Source: Faecalicatena faecalis
Lineage (GTDB): Bacteria > Bacillota > Clostridia > Lachnospirales > Lachnospiraceae
Assembly: GCF_012524165.2 (NCBI RefSeq)
Contig: NZ_JABACJ020000031.1
Location: forward strand, 1-53,624
Length of the DNA: 53,624 nt
Reading direction: 5' to 3'
A program made the position numbers and the translations under genes. Every line of letters begins with the position of its first letter. The first letter of the stretch is position 1. Positions 7,826 to 15,589 of this stretch are shown here, piece by piece. The notes under the pieces were generated by a model. The model did no database searches. It saw only the letters and a program-made list of their open reading frames with translations, and was not told the origin of the DNA.

Positions 7826-9109
7826 ATGAGAAGAGCCAAGCAGAAAAAAAGTTTGAAGACCCAATTGAAGCGTATGGTCGTCGGTCCTGTACTTTGTGTG
7901 GGCCTGGTAGTTTTGTTTATCTCTGTCTCCGCTCTCTATAAATCTATGACCGACGAGACACGGGATGGTCTTTTGAATCTCTCCCATCAATTAAAAGAAT
8001 ATTGTAACATTATGGGGGAAGGTGAATACTCTTTAGAGGATGGTGTTCTATTAAAGGGAGGTGTCCCCTTTGGTAAGGATAATAAGATTGTAGACCAGGT
8101 CCATGAGATTTCAGGAATTGATGCAACTATTTTTTTTGAAGGCAAAAGAAGACTTACGACAATCAGAAATGAGGACGGAAGCCGTGCGGTTGGAACAGAG
8201 GCCGCGAAAAAAGTGCAGAAGAAAGTCCTTATAGAAGGGGAGGATTATTTTTCCTCCCATGTACTTGTAAATGGAGAGTCTTATTATGGATATTATACAC
8301 CGCTTCAAAATCCAGACGGGGAAATTGTCGGAATGGTATTTGTGGGAAAAGCCAGAAGTACTTTGATGAAGACGTTATTTAGTCTGAGTATTACCATATG
8401 TCTGGTGGTGCTGCTGGTCAGTGCAATTATGTTGAAAAAATCGCTGCACTATGCAGGAAGTGTCACTGCGGCCTTGAATCAAACCAAGGAATTTCTGGAA
8501 AGGGCGGCACGAGGTGAGATCGGGGAGACATTGAATGACGAACTCTTAGCACGTGAAGACGAACTGGGGGAGATGGGGAGATTTGCGCTGATTCTTCAGG
8601 AGGAAGTAACAGAGATGGTCGGGACAGATTCCCTGACTGGATTGTATAATCGTCGCAGTTTTAATGAGGTATTGGCCAATGCGTTGGAAGAGTGTAGGAA
8701 ACATGACAGGATTTTTACAGTTGCAATTGGCGACATAGACGGTTTCAAGAAGATCAACGATACCTTTGGGCATATGGCAGGAGATCAGGTTCTACGGGAA
8801 TTGGCGTGGCTGTTCAAGAGCCATATGGAGAAGAAAGGTTTTGTTGCACGCTGGGGCGGGGAGGAATTTCTCTTTTTGTACGAGAATGTGGATAAAGATG
8901 GAGCTATCAGATATCTGGACGAATTGATGCAGTCCATCCGGGCTCAGCGAATTCACTACCATGGGCAGGTCATTCCGGTCAGGATGACCCTTGGGGTTAC
9001 AGAGTGCAGAAAGGTAGATAATCTGGATGATATCGTATCAAGGGCTGATAGGCGGCTGTATTGTGGGAAGTCGGAAGGAAAAGACCGGATCATTTGCAAA
9101 GGGGCTTGA
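7826..9109 (+). CDS. Membrane-bound diguanylate cyclase with extracellular sensor domain
   Basis: A 427-residue protein that would make cyclic di-GMP from two GTP. It begins with a transmembrane segment (about 13-33), has an outside sensor region of about 140 residues resembling a single-Cache fold (ending in YYGYYTPLQNPDGEIVGMVFVGK), a second transmembrane segment (about 188-206), a HAMP-like linker, and a C-terminal GGDEF domain. The active site reads GGEEF (344-348) and the substrate-binding GDIDGFKKINDTFGH stretch is intact, so it should be active. The position of the RxxD inhibitory site, five residues before GGEEF, reads EKKG, so product inhibition is probably absent. TATAAT at 7765-7770 is a possible -10 box. 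The ribosome binding site is weak. The stop codon lies inside a palindromic repeat (9096-9118). Confidence 0.9.
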   Translation: MRRAKQKKSLKTQLKRMVVGPVLCVGLVVLFISVSALYKSMTDETRDGLLNLSHQLKEYCNIMGEGEYSLEDGVLLKGGVPFGKDNKIVDQVHEISGIDATIFFEGKRRLTTIRNEDGSRAVGTEAAKKVQKKVLIEGEDYFSSHVLVNGESYYGYYTPLQNPDGEIVGMVFVGKARSTLMKTLFSLSITICLVVLLVSAIMLKKSLHYAGSVTAALNQTKEFLERAARGEIGETLNDELLAREDELGEMGRFALILQEEVTEMVGTDSLTGLYNRRSFNEVLANALEECRKHDRIFTVAIGDIDGFKKINDTFGHMAGDQVLRELAWLFKSHMEKKGFVARWGGEEFLFLYENVDKDGAIRYLDELMQSIRAQRIHYHGQVIPVRMTLGVTECRKVDNLDDIVSRADRRLYCGKSEGKDRIICKGA

Positions 9110-9118
9110 CCCCTTTGC
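9096..9118. repeat. Palindromic 3'-end repeat, copy 1
   Basis: GCAAAGGGG (9096-9104) and CCCCTTTGC (9110-9118) make a perfect 9-bp stem around CTTGA, whose TGA is the stop codon of the diguanylate cyclase gene. It is followed by TGTCCGT, which also follows copy 4 in similar form (TATCCGT). It lies between two convergent genes and may act as a terminator for both. Confidence 0.65.
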
Positions 9119-9200
9119 TGTCCGTAAAAATATTGAAGTTAACATTTATATATCGGATTTTGAGAAGATTGATAGATGCAGCCTGCTTTAGAAATAGTCT

Positions 9201-9809
9201 TTATCCGGTTACGACCCCAAGGGTTTCCAGTTCTGCCACTGCTTTCTCATAAGATGTAAAATGAATGCCATGTATCCCCAGAGCCTTTGCAGCCTCGACA
9301 TTAGGAAGGCTGTCATCCAAAAATACAGCTTCTTCAGGATGGATCTGATAACGTTCAAGTAGTGTTTTATAGATCATCGGTTCGGGCTTAATTAACTTTT
9401 CACGGTAGGAGAGGATGCCGCCGTCCGTAAATTCTAAGAAACTCAATTCTTTCTGTGTATGCTCATACATATATTCCCCATAATTAGAAAGGACATAGAC
9501 ATGAAAGCCCGCCTCTTTCAATGATTTGATCCAGGAAATGGCATATGGAAACTGGTGGATGCATCCGCCTACGTCCTTTAGCACTTCTTTAAGTTCTTGC
9601 TCATATTCAGGTGCTTTCTGGACAAACATTTCAACCAGCTGTTCATGAGAGAGCGCCCCTCTATCGAATTCATTCCACTCAGGGCTTAAAAACAGGACGT
9701 CGGCCAGAAGCTTCTTCGTCTCTGCTGGGTATGGGAAGGTGTCCAGGTAAGCCTTCCAGTTATATTCTGCCAATACATTACCGATATCAAAAATAATCGT
9801 TTTTATCAT
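9201..9809 (-). CDS. HAD-superfamily phosphatase (YihX-like)
   Basis: A 202-residue HAD hydrolase. The start at 9809 was preferred over 9827 because GGAGGTGA sits 8 nt before that ATG. Motif I is FDIGNVL, with the nucleophilic Asp near the N-terminus and the G-N pattern seen in YihX-type sugar phosphatases in place of DxD. A helical cap follows. Motif II is YVLSNYG, the lysine motif is around KLIKPEPMIY, and motif IV is FLDDSLPNVEAA. Length fits subfamily IA. Family knowledge suggests a small sugar phosphate or nucleotide as substrate; the sequence does not say which. It stands alone, convergent with the cyclase gene. Confidence 0.88.
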   Translation of the reverse strand: MIKTIIFDIGNVLAEYNWKAYLDTFPYPAETKKLLADVLFLSPEWNEFDRGALSHEQLVEMFVQKAPEYEQELKEVLKDVGGCIHQFPYAISWIKSLKEAGFHVYVLSNYGEYMYEHTQKELSFLEFTDGGILSYREKLIKPEPMIYKTLLERYQIHPEEAVFLDDSLPNVEAAKALGIHGIHFTSYEKAVAELETLGVVTG

Positions 9810-9888
9810 AAAGTACGTCACCTCCATTAGTTTCTTTTATGTATGTAATTATATTACCTGAAAATCAATGAAAAGGAAAGAAGAACAT

Positions 9889-9908
9889 CAAAGGGGGCCG
9901 ACCTCTTT
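9889..9908. repeat. Palindromic 3'-end repeat, copy 2
   Basis: CAAAGGGGG then CCGA then CCTCTTTG: a shorter, less perfect copy of the same repeat, placed just after the stop of the alpha/beta hydrolase gene. The following TTACGTTCTG resembles the arm of copies 3-5. Confidence 0.45.
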
Positions 9909-9910
9909 GC

Positions 9911-10792
9911 TTACGTTCTGCACTTTTCAAGAAATGCGCAGGTTTTCGCCAGTACTTCTTTTGCTGCGAAGCCTTTCTGTTCATCAAATTCGTGTACGCT
10001 GCCGCCAGCCGTGTGCAGTTGTGCCCTGGGCAGGAGTTCAGCCAGCCGCTTGGACTCCATATAGGGGACATCCAAGTCTCGCAGGCTGTGTGCGAGGAAG
10101 GTAGGGGGATACTGGGAAAAGTCTGTCTGTCCCCGGAAGGAATAATTTAGGTAAAAGTCTTTTTCTCTTCCTTTATGAAAACAGGACAGCCATGTGCCAC
10201 TCCTTCTCGCATCTGCATAGAGGGCGTAGCGCTGTTTTCGCGGTGCCTGTGTACAGACTTCTTTTTCTGCTGTATGGTACATGGACGTTGTATCCAGAAC
10301 GTTCAGCGCTGAGGCAAGCTTCTGATAATGTGGTGCCGGGTACTGGTACCAGCCGTCCTCGAGGAAGGTGTATCCATAATAGGAGAGGATTCCTGCGGGT
10401 TTCTGTGCGAATTCTTTCTTTCCGGCAAGAAGGCAGAGATAGGCTCCGGCCGACCGTCCGAATAAATAGTATGGAAGAATCTGTCCGAAGAGCTGTGTCT
10501 GTTTTTTTAAGTACCAGTTCACCGAGAAACAAACGTCTTCCATGATATCGCAGATTTTGGAGGCTGGCCCCAGCCGGTAATCAAAGGCGATGACTGCATA
10601 GCCCTGGTTTAAAAAAGTACAGATGTGTGTATCCGGCAGGTCATGTCTGTGTCCGAAGACAAGTCCGCCTCCATGAAAGTACAGCAGCACGCCTTTATAT
10701 AGAAAAGATTCCTCTCCCTTTCGATAGACTGTAGCCTCCAGAGGAACACCGGGGTGGTTCAGAGTGACGGAAGTCGTTTTGTAAGTATCCAT
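9911..10792 (-). CDS. Alpha/beta-hydrolase esterase, HSL-like
   Basis: A 293-residue serine hydrolase. Residues 40-43 are HGGG, the oxyanion-hole signature of the hormone-sensitive-lipase family; Ser114 is the nucleophile in GRSAG; the acid is probably Asp239 or Asp241 (LRDLDVPY) and the base His267 (SVHEFDE). No signal peptide, so it is cytoplasmic. It would hydrolyse a small carboxylic ester, of unknown identity. An AAAGGAG site precedes the start at 10792. It is a single-gene unit divergent from the ureide cluster, and no link in function is visible. Its 3' end touches a palindromic repeat. Confidence 0.88.
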   Translation of the reverse strand: MDTYKTTSVTLNHPGVPLEATVYRKGEESFLYKGVLLYFHGGGLVFGHRHDLPDTHICTFLNQGYAVIAFDYRLGPASKICDIMEDVCFSVNWYLKKQTQLFGQILPYYLFGRSAGAYLCLLAGKKEFAQKPAGILSYYGYTFLEDGWYQYPAPHYQKLASALNVLDTTSMYHTAEKEVCTQAPRKQRYALYADARRSGTWLSCFHKGREKDFYLNYSFRGQTDFSQYPPTFLAHSLRDLDVPYMESKRLAELLPRAQLHTAGGSVHEFDEQKGFAAKEVLAKTCAFLEKCRT

Positions 10793-11098
10793 GATAACAA
10801 TCTCCTTTCTCCTGATTTCTTTTATAACTTACCGCTAATGTGCTGACATGATCCAACAGTTGAACAATATTATGCCCGAAATGGATACATATTTTATAGT
10901 ATATCTTATAGAAAATGAACGGACTATTCTACACATTATAAAATTCTATTATCTAGTTTGTATAATATATATTTCTGAAAACAAAGTCTTTGTGCAATTC
11001 AGACAAAAAATAAAAACCTTCTTGTCCACACCTACCAATGTATTACTATCTCAAATTCGATATGATGAAATCACAAAAACAAAGGAGGCGTACACAAC
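10793..11098. promoter_or_regulatory. AT-rich divergent intergenic region, leader of the ureide operon
   Basis: This 306-bp gap separates the minus-strand esterase from allC. A TATAAT at 10961-10966 is the best -10 candidate for the ureide operon, but no good -35 accompanies it, which fits activator dependence. About 130 nt of leader follow, ending in AGGAGG before the allC start. An 84-codon frame in here (from 10848) lacks a ribosome binding site and resembles no protein, so I leave it out. Confidence 0.4.
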
Positions 11099-12325
11099 AT
11101 GAGTATCACGGTAGAAGAGATAAAAAATGTCCTGGATTGGATTTCTGAATTTGGCAAAGATGAGACCGGCGGAATGACAAGATTACTTTATACAGAAAGT
11201 TGGATGAATGCGCAGCAGGCATTGAAGGGAAAATTTGAGGAACTCGGTATGGAGACTTGCTTTGATGCGGTCGGTAATCTAAAGGGCACACTTACAGGTA
11301 CAGAGGACGGCGCAGGCACAGTTGCCACAGGCTCCCATGTGGATACCGTTGTGAATGGCGGTAAGCTTGACGGACAGTTAGGAATCATCGGCGGATACAT
11401 CGCAATTAAGCATCTGTTTGAAACATACGGAAGACCCAAGAAGAATCTGGCCGTCCTTTCCATCGCAGAAGAGGAGGGAAGCCGTTTCCCGTCAGTGTTC
11501 TGGGGAAGCAAGAACTTATTCGGAATCGCCAGTGAAGAAGAGGTCATGAACATCGAGGATATCGACGGAGTACGTTTTACAGACGCAATGCATCAATGTG
11601 GATTTGACTTCGCGGATGGAAATCCATCCCTCCTGGCAGACACGAAGCAGTTCGTAGAGTTACATATTGAGCAGGGCAACACCCTGGAAATGGAACAGAA
11701 GTCTGTGGGAATCATCAACGGAATCGTTGGACAGAAGCGCTACAATATTTTTCTAAAAGGGGAAGCGAACCACGCAGGAACGACCCTCATGAAGTACAGG
11801 CACGATGTCATTCAAGTCTATGCCAAGATCGTAACCGAAGCGGTAGCTGCGGCAAAAGAAGTGGGAGATCCGCTGGTACTGACTTTTGGAAAGATCAATG
11901 TCAAACCAAATGTAGTCAATGTCGTTCCAGGAGAAGCTATTTTCACAATGGACGTAAGACATACAGACGGGGAGATTCTGAACAGCTTCACCAGGAAAGT
12001 CGAAGAACTAATGAAAGAAAAGGCGAAAGAGGAAGGTGTTGAGATCGAGATCGACTGCTGGATGGATGAGAAACCAGTACCGATGAATGATAAGATGATT
12101 GCAGTAATCGAAGAAGCATGTAAGGAAAAGGGATTGAATTACCGGATTATGCATAGCGGTGCAGGACATGACTCCCAGATCATCGCTCCGAGAATTCCGA
12201 CCGGAATGATCTTCGTACCAAGCATTCGGGGAATCAGCCACAACCCTGCGGAGGACACGAAGCTCAAAGACATCCTGCAGGGAATCGAAGCGCTGGAGCT
12301 TACGTTATATAAACTGGCTTATTAA
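11099..12325 (+). CDS. allC: Allantoate amidohydrolase (M20 family)
   Basis: A 408-residue zinc amidohydrolase of the allantoate amidohydrolase / N-carbamoyl-amino-acid hydrolase group. Expected reaction: allantoate to (S)-ureidoglycine, ammonia and CO2. Metal ligands are visible: His80 and Asp82 (GSHVDTV), Asp91 (GGKLDGQLG), Glu125-Glu126 (AEEEGSRF), His189 (ELHIEQG) and the late His of RGISHNPAED. Length equals E. coli AllC (about 411). The assignment to allantoate, rather than N-carbamoyl amino acids or ureidoglycine, rests on the neighbours allE, allD and allFGH. It is the first gene of a long plus-strand operon and has a strong AGGAGG site. Confidence 0.88.
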   Translation: MSITVEEIKNVLDWISEFGKDETGGMTRLLYTESWMNAQQALKGKFEELGMETCFDAVGNLKGTLTGTEDGAGTVATGSHVDTVVNGGKLDGQLGIIGGYIAIKHLFETYGRPKKNLAVLSIAEEEGSRFPSVFWGSKNLFGIASEEEVMNIEDIDGVRFTDAMHQCGFDFADGNPSLLADTKQFVELHIEQGNTLEMEQKSVGIINGIVGQKRYNIFLKGEANHAGTTLMKYRHDVIQVYAKIVTEAVAAAKEVGDPLVLTFGKINVKPNVVNVVPGEAIFTMDVRHTDGEILNSFTRKVEELMKEKAKEEGVEIEIDCWMDEKPVPMNDKMIAVIEEACKEKGLNYRIMHSGAGHDSQIIAPRIPTGMIFVPSIRGISHNPAEDTKLKDILQGIEALELTLYKLAY

Positions 12326-12346
12326 AAGAGAAAGGACAGGAGGAAT

Positions 12347-13609
12347 ATGAAAGAGAAAACAAAAGCATTGCCTGAAAATTATTGGAAAACTATTGTGTTT
12401 ACATTCTGTGTCGGCTGGGTAGTCATCTGGATCTACCGTTCCATGCTCTCACCGGTGTACACAGAGATCCAGGGAACCATCGGAGCACAGTCAAACGCGG
12501 CAATGGGATTGATCGCGAGCTGTTACTTCTTCGGATATACTGCACTGCAGATTCCATCCGGTTTCTTGGTAGACCGGTTCGGACAGAAGCGGGTTCTGAT
12601 TCCCGGATTCCTCGTATTCGCAGCAGGAGCAGCAAGTGTTGGTTTTGCACAGAATCTGACCATGCTTTATCTTGGGAGCGTTCTGGCTGGTGTGGGTTGC
12701 GGAACCTACTATGGAGCAGCATTTTCACTGACAGCGGAACATGTAAAGCCGGAAAAGAAAGGCATTGGAACAGCGATTGTAAACAGCGGCTCAGCAGTCG
12801 GTATGATTCTTGGAATGACAGGCTCCAGTTTCCTTGTAAAGACACTGCGTCTGCCATGGCAGGTCATGGCGGGAGTATCCACGACACTGATTATCCTGCT
12901 TGTTATCTGGTTCGCGGTTGCCATCAAGGACAACATGCATGAAAAGAGAAACAACAAACGGGCGGAAGTGAAAAAGTCAGCGGATCAGACAGCAGCACCA
13001 GGGAAAAAGTCCATGTTCAGCCTGGGAATGGTATCATGCTATATTCTCTACTTTACCACATGCTACGCATATTACCTGATCGTGACCTGGCTTCCGAAAT
13101 TCCTGGAGGATGAAAGAGGAATTACAGGCGGACTCATTGGACTGATTGTGTCCATGATCTCCGTGACGGCAGTACCCGGAGCATTATATTTCGCAAGGCT
13201 GTCCGATAAAAAGCGCAACAAAAAGGCACTCATCATCATCGGACTAGAGCTGGCGGCCTTCGCACTTGTGGCGCTGTCCATGCTGATGCCGAACGCGGCA
13301 ATGCTCTCAGCGATCCTTTTACTGTACGGTTTCCTCGGTAAAATGGCAGTCGACCCGGTCCTGATCTCTTATGTATCAGACAAGGCTGACCCAAGGAATA
13401 CCGCGACAACACTTGGAGTATTCAACTTCTTTGGCATGTCATCCTCCATCGTGGCACCGGCACTGACAGGATTTATTATCGACAAGACAGGTTCAGGAGA
13501 ACTTGGATTCTATATCGGAGCAGCACTGCTTTTGTGTGGAACCGCTTTATTCTTCTGCTTTAATGCGAGAAATCTCGCAGTAAAAAAGGCACAGGCGACC
13601 TGTGTATAG
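12347..13609 (+). CDS. MFS transporter, probable ureide/allantoate importer
   Basis: A 420-residue major facilitator protein with about 12 transmembrane helices and a cytoplasmic middle loop (about 200-220, KRNNKRAEVKKSADQ). The MFS signature after helix 2 is DRFGQKR. The fold resembles the anion:cation symporter branch, which carries organic acids. It sits 21 bp after allC and before allE, so import of allantoate or a related ureide is the natural guess. The substrate cannot be read from the sequence. Codon use matches the neighbours. Confidence 0.85.
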   Translation: MKEKTKALPENYWKTIVFTFCVGWVVIWIYRSMLSPVYTEIQGTIGAQSNAAMGLIASCYFFGYTALQIPSGFLVDRFGQKRVLIPGFLVFAAGAASVGFAQNLTMLYLGSVLAGVGCGTYYGAAFSLTAEHVKPEKKGIGTAIVNSGSAVGMILGMTGSSFLVKTLRLPWQVMAGVSTTLIILLVIWFAVAIKDNMHEKRNNKRAEVKKSADQTAAPGKKSMFSLGMVSCYILYFTTCYAYYLIVTWLPKFLEDERGITGGLIGLIVSMISVTAVPGALYFARLSDKKRNKKALIIIGLELAAFALVALSMLMPNAAMLSAILLLYGFLGKMAVDPVLISYVSDKADPRNTATTLGVFNFFGMSSSIVAPALTGFIIDKTGSGELGFYIGAALLLCGTALFFCFNARNLAVKKAQATCV

Positions 13610-13617
13610 AGAAACAC

Positions 13618-13655
13618 CAAAGTAACAAGATAACGGCAAAGTACCAAAATAACAG
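13618..13655 (+). repeat. Two 19-bp tandem repeats in the MFS-allE spacer
   Basis: CAAAGTAACAAGATAACGG (13618-13636) is followed directly by CAAAGTACCAAAATAACAG (13637-13655), 16 of 19 identical. They lie in the transcribed 97-bp spacer before allE, which is C/A-rich and likely unstructured. Role unknown; possibly a translation enhancer or simply slippage-derived. Confidence 0.6.
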
Positions 13656-13706
13656 ATATCAAACATTGAAATTAAGAAAATCAAACAGATTCAGGAGGAG
13701 AAGATT

Positions 13707-14498
13707 ATGAGTTATTTAAACAATGTGACAGGAACAAGAGAGGACATCCTTACAACCAGGTCCGTAATGAAGAGAGGCAGCTATGCAATTCTGGAGCCGG
13801 ATGGACTGGTCAAGAATATGATTCCGGGATTTGAAAAATGTGCAGTGACAATCATGGCTTCACCGAAGCTTGGTGCATCCTTCGTAGATTACCTCGTAAC
13901 GGCAGAGCCGGGCGGGGGCAATACAAAAGGCTTTGGAAACCCGGGGGAAGAGATTTTCTTCTATGTGTTTGAAGGAAAAGTAAAAGTCTGGAATGAAGAC
14001 AAAGAAGCAGAAGTGACAGACGGCGGTTATATCTATTGTCCAGAGGGCAAGAAGCTGTACTTTGAGAACATTGGTGATACAGATGCGAGAGCGTTTTTAT
14101 ACAAAAGACTCTATGACAGAGTGGAAGGCTATGAGGCTTATACAGTGATTGGAAATATCAACGATGTACCGTGGTCCTATTATGAGGGAATGGAGGATGT
14201 GCTTGTGAAAGACTTCCTGCCGGCTGCAACAGATCTTGGATTTGACATGAACTTCCATATCCTTGCTTTCAAACAGGGAGCATGCCACGGCTATATCGAG
14301 ACACATTTCCAGGAGCACGGCGCTTATGTTTACTCCGGCCAGGGTGTCTATAATCTGGAGAATGACTGGGTACCGGTAAAGAAGGGAGATTATTTGTTTA
14401 TGGGCGCTTACTGTCTGCAGGCTGCATACGGAGTCGGACGTGGGGAAGATTTCGCTTACATTTATTCGAAAGACTGTAATAGAGACGTGAGACTGTAA
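13707..14498 (+). CDS. allE: (S)-ureidoglycine aminohydrolase
   Basis: A 263-residue bicupin matching AllE/YlbA in length (261 in E. coli). It releases ammonia from (S)-ureidoglycine to give (S)-ureidoglycolate with retention of stereochemistry, using manganese. Two cupin modules can be seen: the first around EEIFFYVFEGKVKVWNEDKEAEV, the second around HIETHFQEHGAYVYSGQGVYNLE-like sequence with metal-binding His and Glu residues (CHGYIETHFQEHG). The phrase NNVTGTREDILTTRSVMKRGSYAILEPDG at the start is characteristic of the family. It acts directly after AllC on an unstable intermediate, so co-expression makes sense. Confidence 0.93.
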   Translation: MSYLNNVTGTREDILTTRSVMKRGSYAILEPDGLVKNMIPGFEKCAVTIMASPKLGASFVDYLVTAEPGGGNTKGFGNPGEEIFFYVFEGKVKVWNEDKEAEVTDGGYIYCPEGKKLYFENIGDTDARAFLYKRLYDRVEGYEAYTVIGNINDVPWSYYEGMEDVLVKDFLPAATDLGFDMNFHILAFKQGACHGYIETHFQEHGAYVYSGQGVYNLENDWVPVKKGDYLFMGAYCLQAAYGVGRGEDFAYIYSKDCNRDVRL

Positions 14499-14526
14499 AA
14501 ATCAGGGAAGACAGGAGGAAAAAGAG

Positions 14527-15579
14527 ATGAAATTAAATAGAGAAGAATTAAAGGGATTGATGAAAACGAAGTTTGTACGTGCAGGTTTAAAAGACGAGCA
14601 TGCGGATACCATGGCAGAGGTGTTGACCTGGTCAGATGAGAGAGGCATCCATTCACACGGTGCTGTGAGAGTGGAATATTATACAGAACGTATTGCAAAG
14701 GGCGGAATGACAGCAGATCCGAAGATGACATTCGAACAGACCGGACCGTGCAGCGGTTTATTTGACGGTGACAACGGATGCGGATATGTAGTTGCATCTG
14801 AGGGAATGAAGGAAGCTATTCGTATGGCAAAGGAAAACGGAATTGCAGTGGTCGGCATGAAGAACATGTCACACAGCGGAAGCCTTGGATATTATGTGGA
14901 AATGGCAGCCAAGGAGGATTTAGTGTCCATCTCCATGTGCCAGTCAGATCCGATGGTCATCCCGTTCGGCGGTGCAGAGCCATATTACGGAACAAACCCG
15001 ATTGCATTCGGCGCACCGACAGCAGATGAGAGAAGAGTCATCTTTGATATGGCAACTACGGTTCAGGCTTGGGGCAAAGTGCTCTACGCACGTTCCAGAA
15101 AGGCTCCGATCCCAGATACATGGGCAGTAGATGAGGATGGCAATCCGACCACAGATTCCATGAAAGTTAACGCACTCGTTCCGATTGCAGGCGCAAAGGG
15201 ATACGGCCTGATGATGCTGGTGGATGTGCTGTCTGGTGTGATGACAGGCGTACCGTTCGGAAAACATGTCAGCTCTATGTATGATGACCTTTCCAAAGGA
15301 AGAGAATTAGGACAGCTTCACATTGTGATCGATCCGTCCAGATTCGTTCCGATGGAGCAGTTCAAGGCAAATATGTCGCAGGTTCTGAATGAACTGTCAG
15401 AATCTAAGCCTGCCAAAGGATACGATAAGGTATACTATCCAGGCGAGAGAGGGCTGCTTCGGAAGGCAAATTATGAGGAGAATGGCGGTATTGAGATTGT
15501 AGACGATATTTACCAGTATCTGATCAGTGATGATCTGCATTACGACAGATACGACCACAAGAACAGATTCGCAGAATAG
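14527..15579 (+). CDS. allD: Ureidoglycolate dehydrogenase (LDH2 family)
   Basis: A 350-residue NAD(P)-dependent oxidoreductase of the malate/L-lactate (LDH2/YlbC-type) family; E. coli AllD has 349. It oxidises (S)-ureidoglycolate to oxalurate. The conserved active-site region DERGIHSHGAVR and the NMSHSGSLGYYVEMA stretch are present, with the family's GTNPIAFGAPT motif. It follows allE by 28 bp and has a GGAGG site. In the pathway it commits carbon to the oxalurate branch, as opposed to ureidoglycolate lyase, which makes glyoxylate and urea; no lyase gene is seen here. Confidence 0.92.
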   Translation: MKLNREELKGLMKTKFVRAGLKDEHADTMAEVLTWSDERGIHSHGAVRVEYYTERIAKGGMTADPKMTFEQTGPCSGLFDGDNGCGYVVASEGMKEAIRMAKENGIAVVGMKNMSHSGSLGYYVEMAAKEDLVSISMCQSDPMVIPFGGAEPYYGTNPIAFGAPTADERRVIFDMATTVQAWGKVLYARSRKAPIPDTWAVDEDGNPTTDSMKVNALVPIAGAKGYGLMMLVDVLSGVMTGVPFGKHVSSMYDDLSKGRELGQLHIVIDPSRFVPMEQFKANMSQVLNELSESKPAKGYDKVYYPGERGLLRKANYEENGGIEIVDDIYQYLISDDLHYDRYDHKNRFAE

Positions 15580-15589
15580 GAGGCGCATC

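Noticed and set aside
9901..10545. Long opposite-strand frames over the esterase gene
   Set aside because: No domain resemblance and no ribosome binding sites; they mirror the codon bias of the real gene.
10848..11102. 84-codon open frame upstream of allC
   Set aside because: AT-rich, no ribosome binding site, low-complexity translation, and it overlaps the well-supported allC start.
12382..12942. 186-codon frame inside the MFS gene
   Set aside because: Shifted-frame shadow of a transporter with clear helices and motifs.
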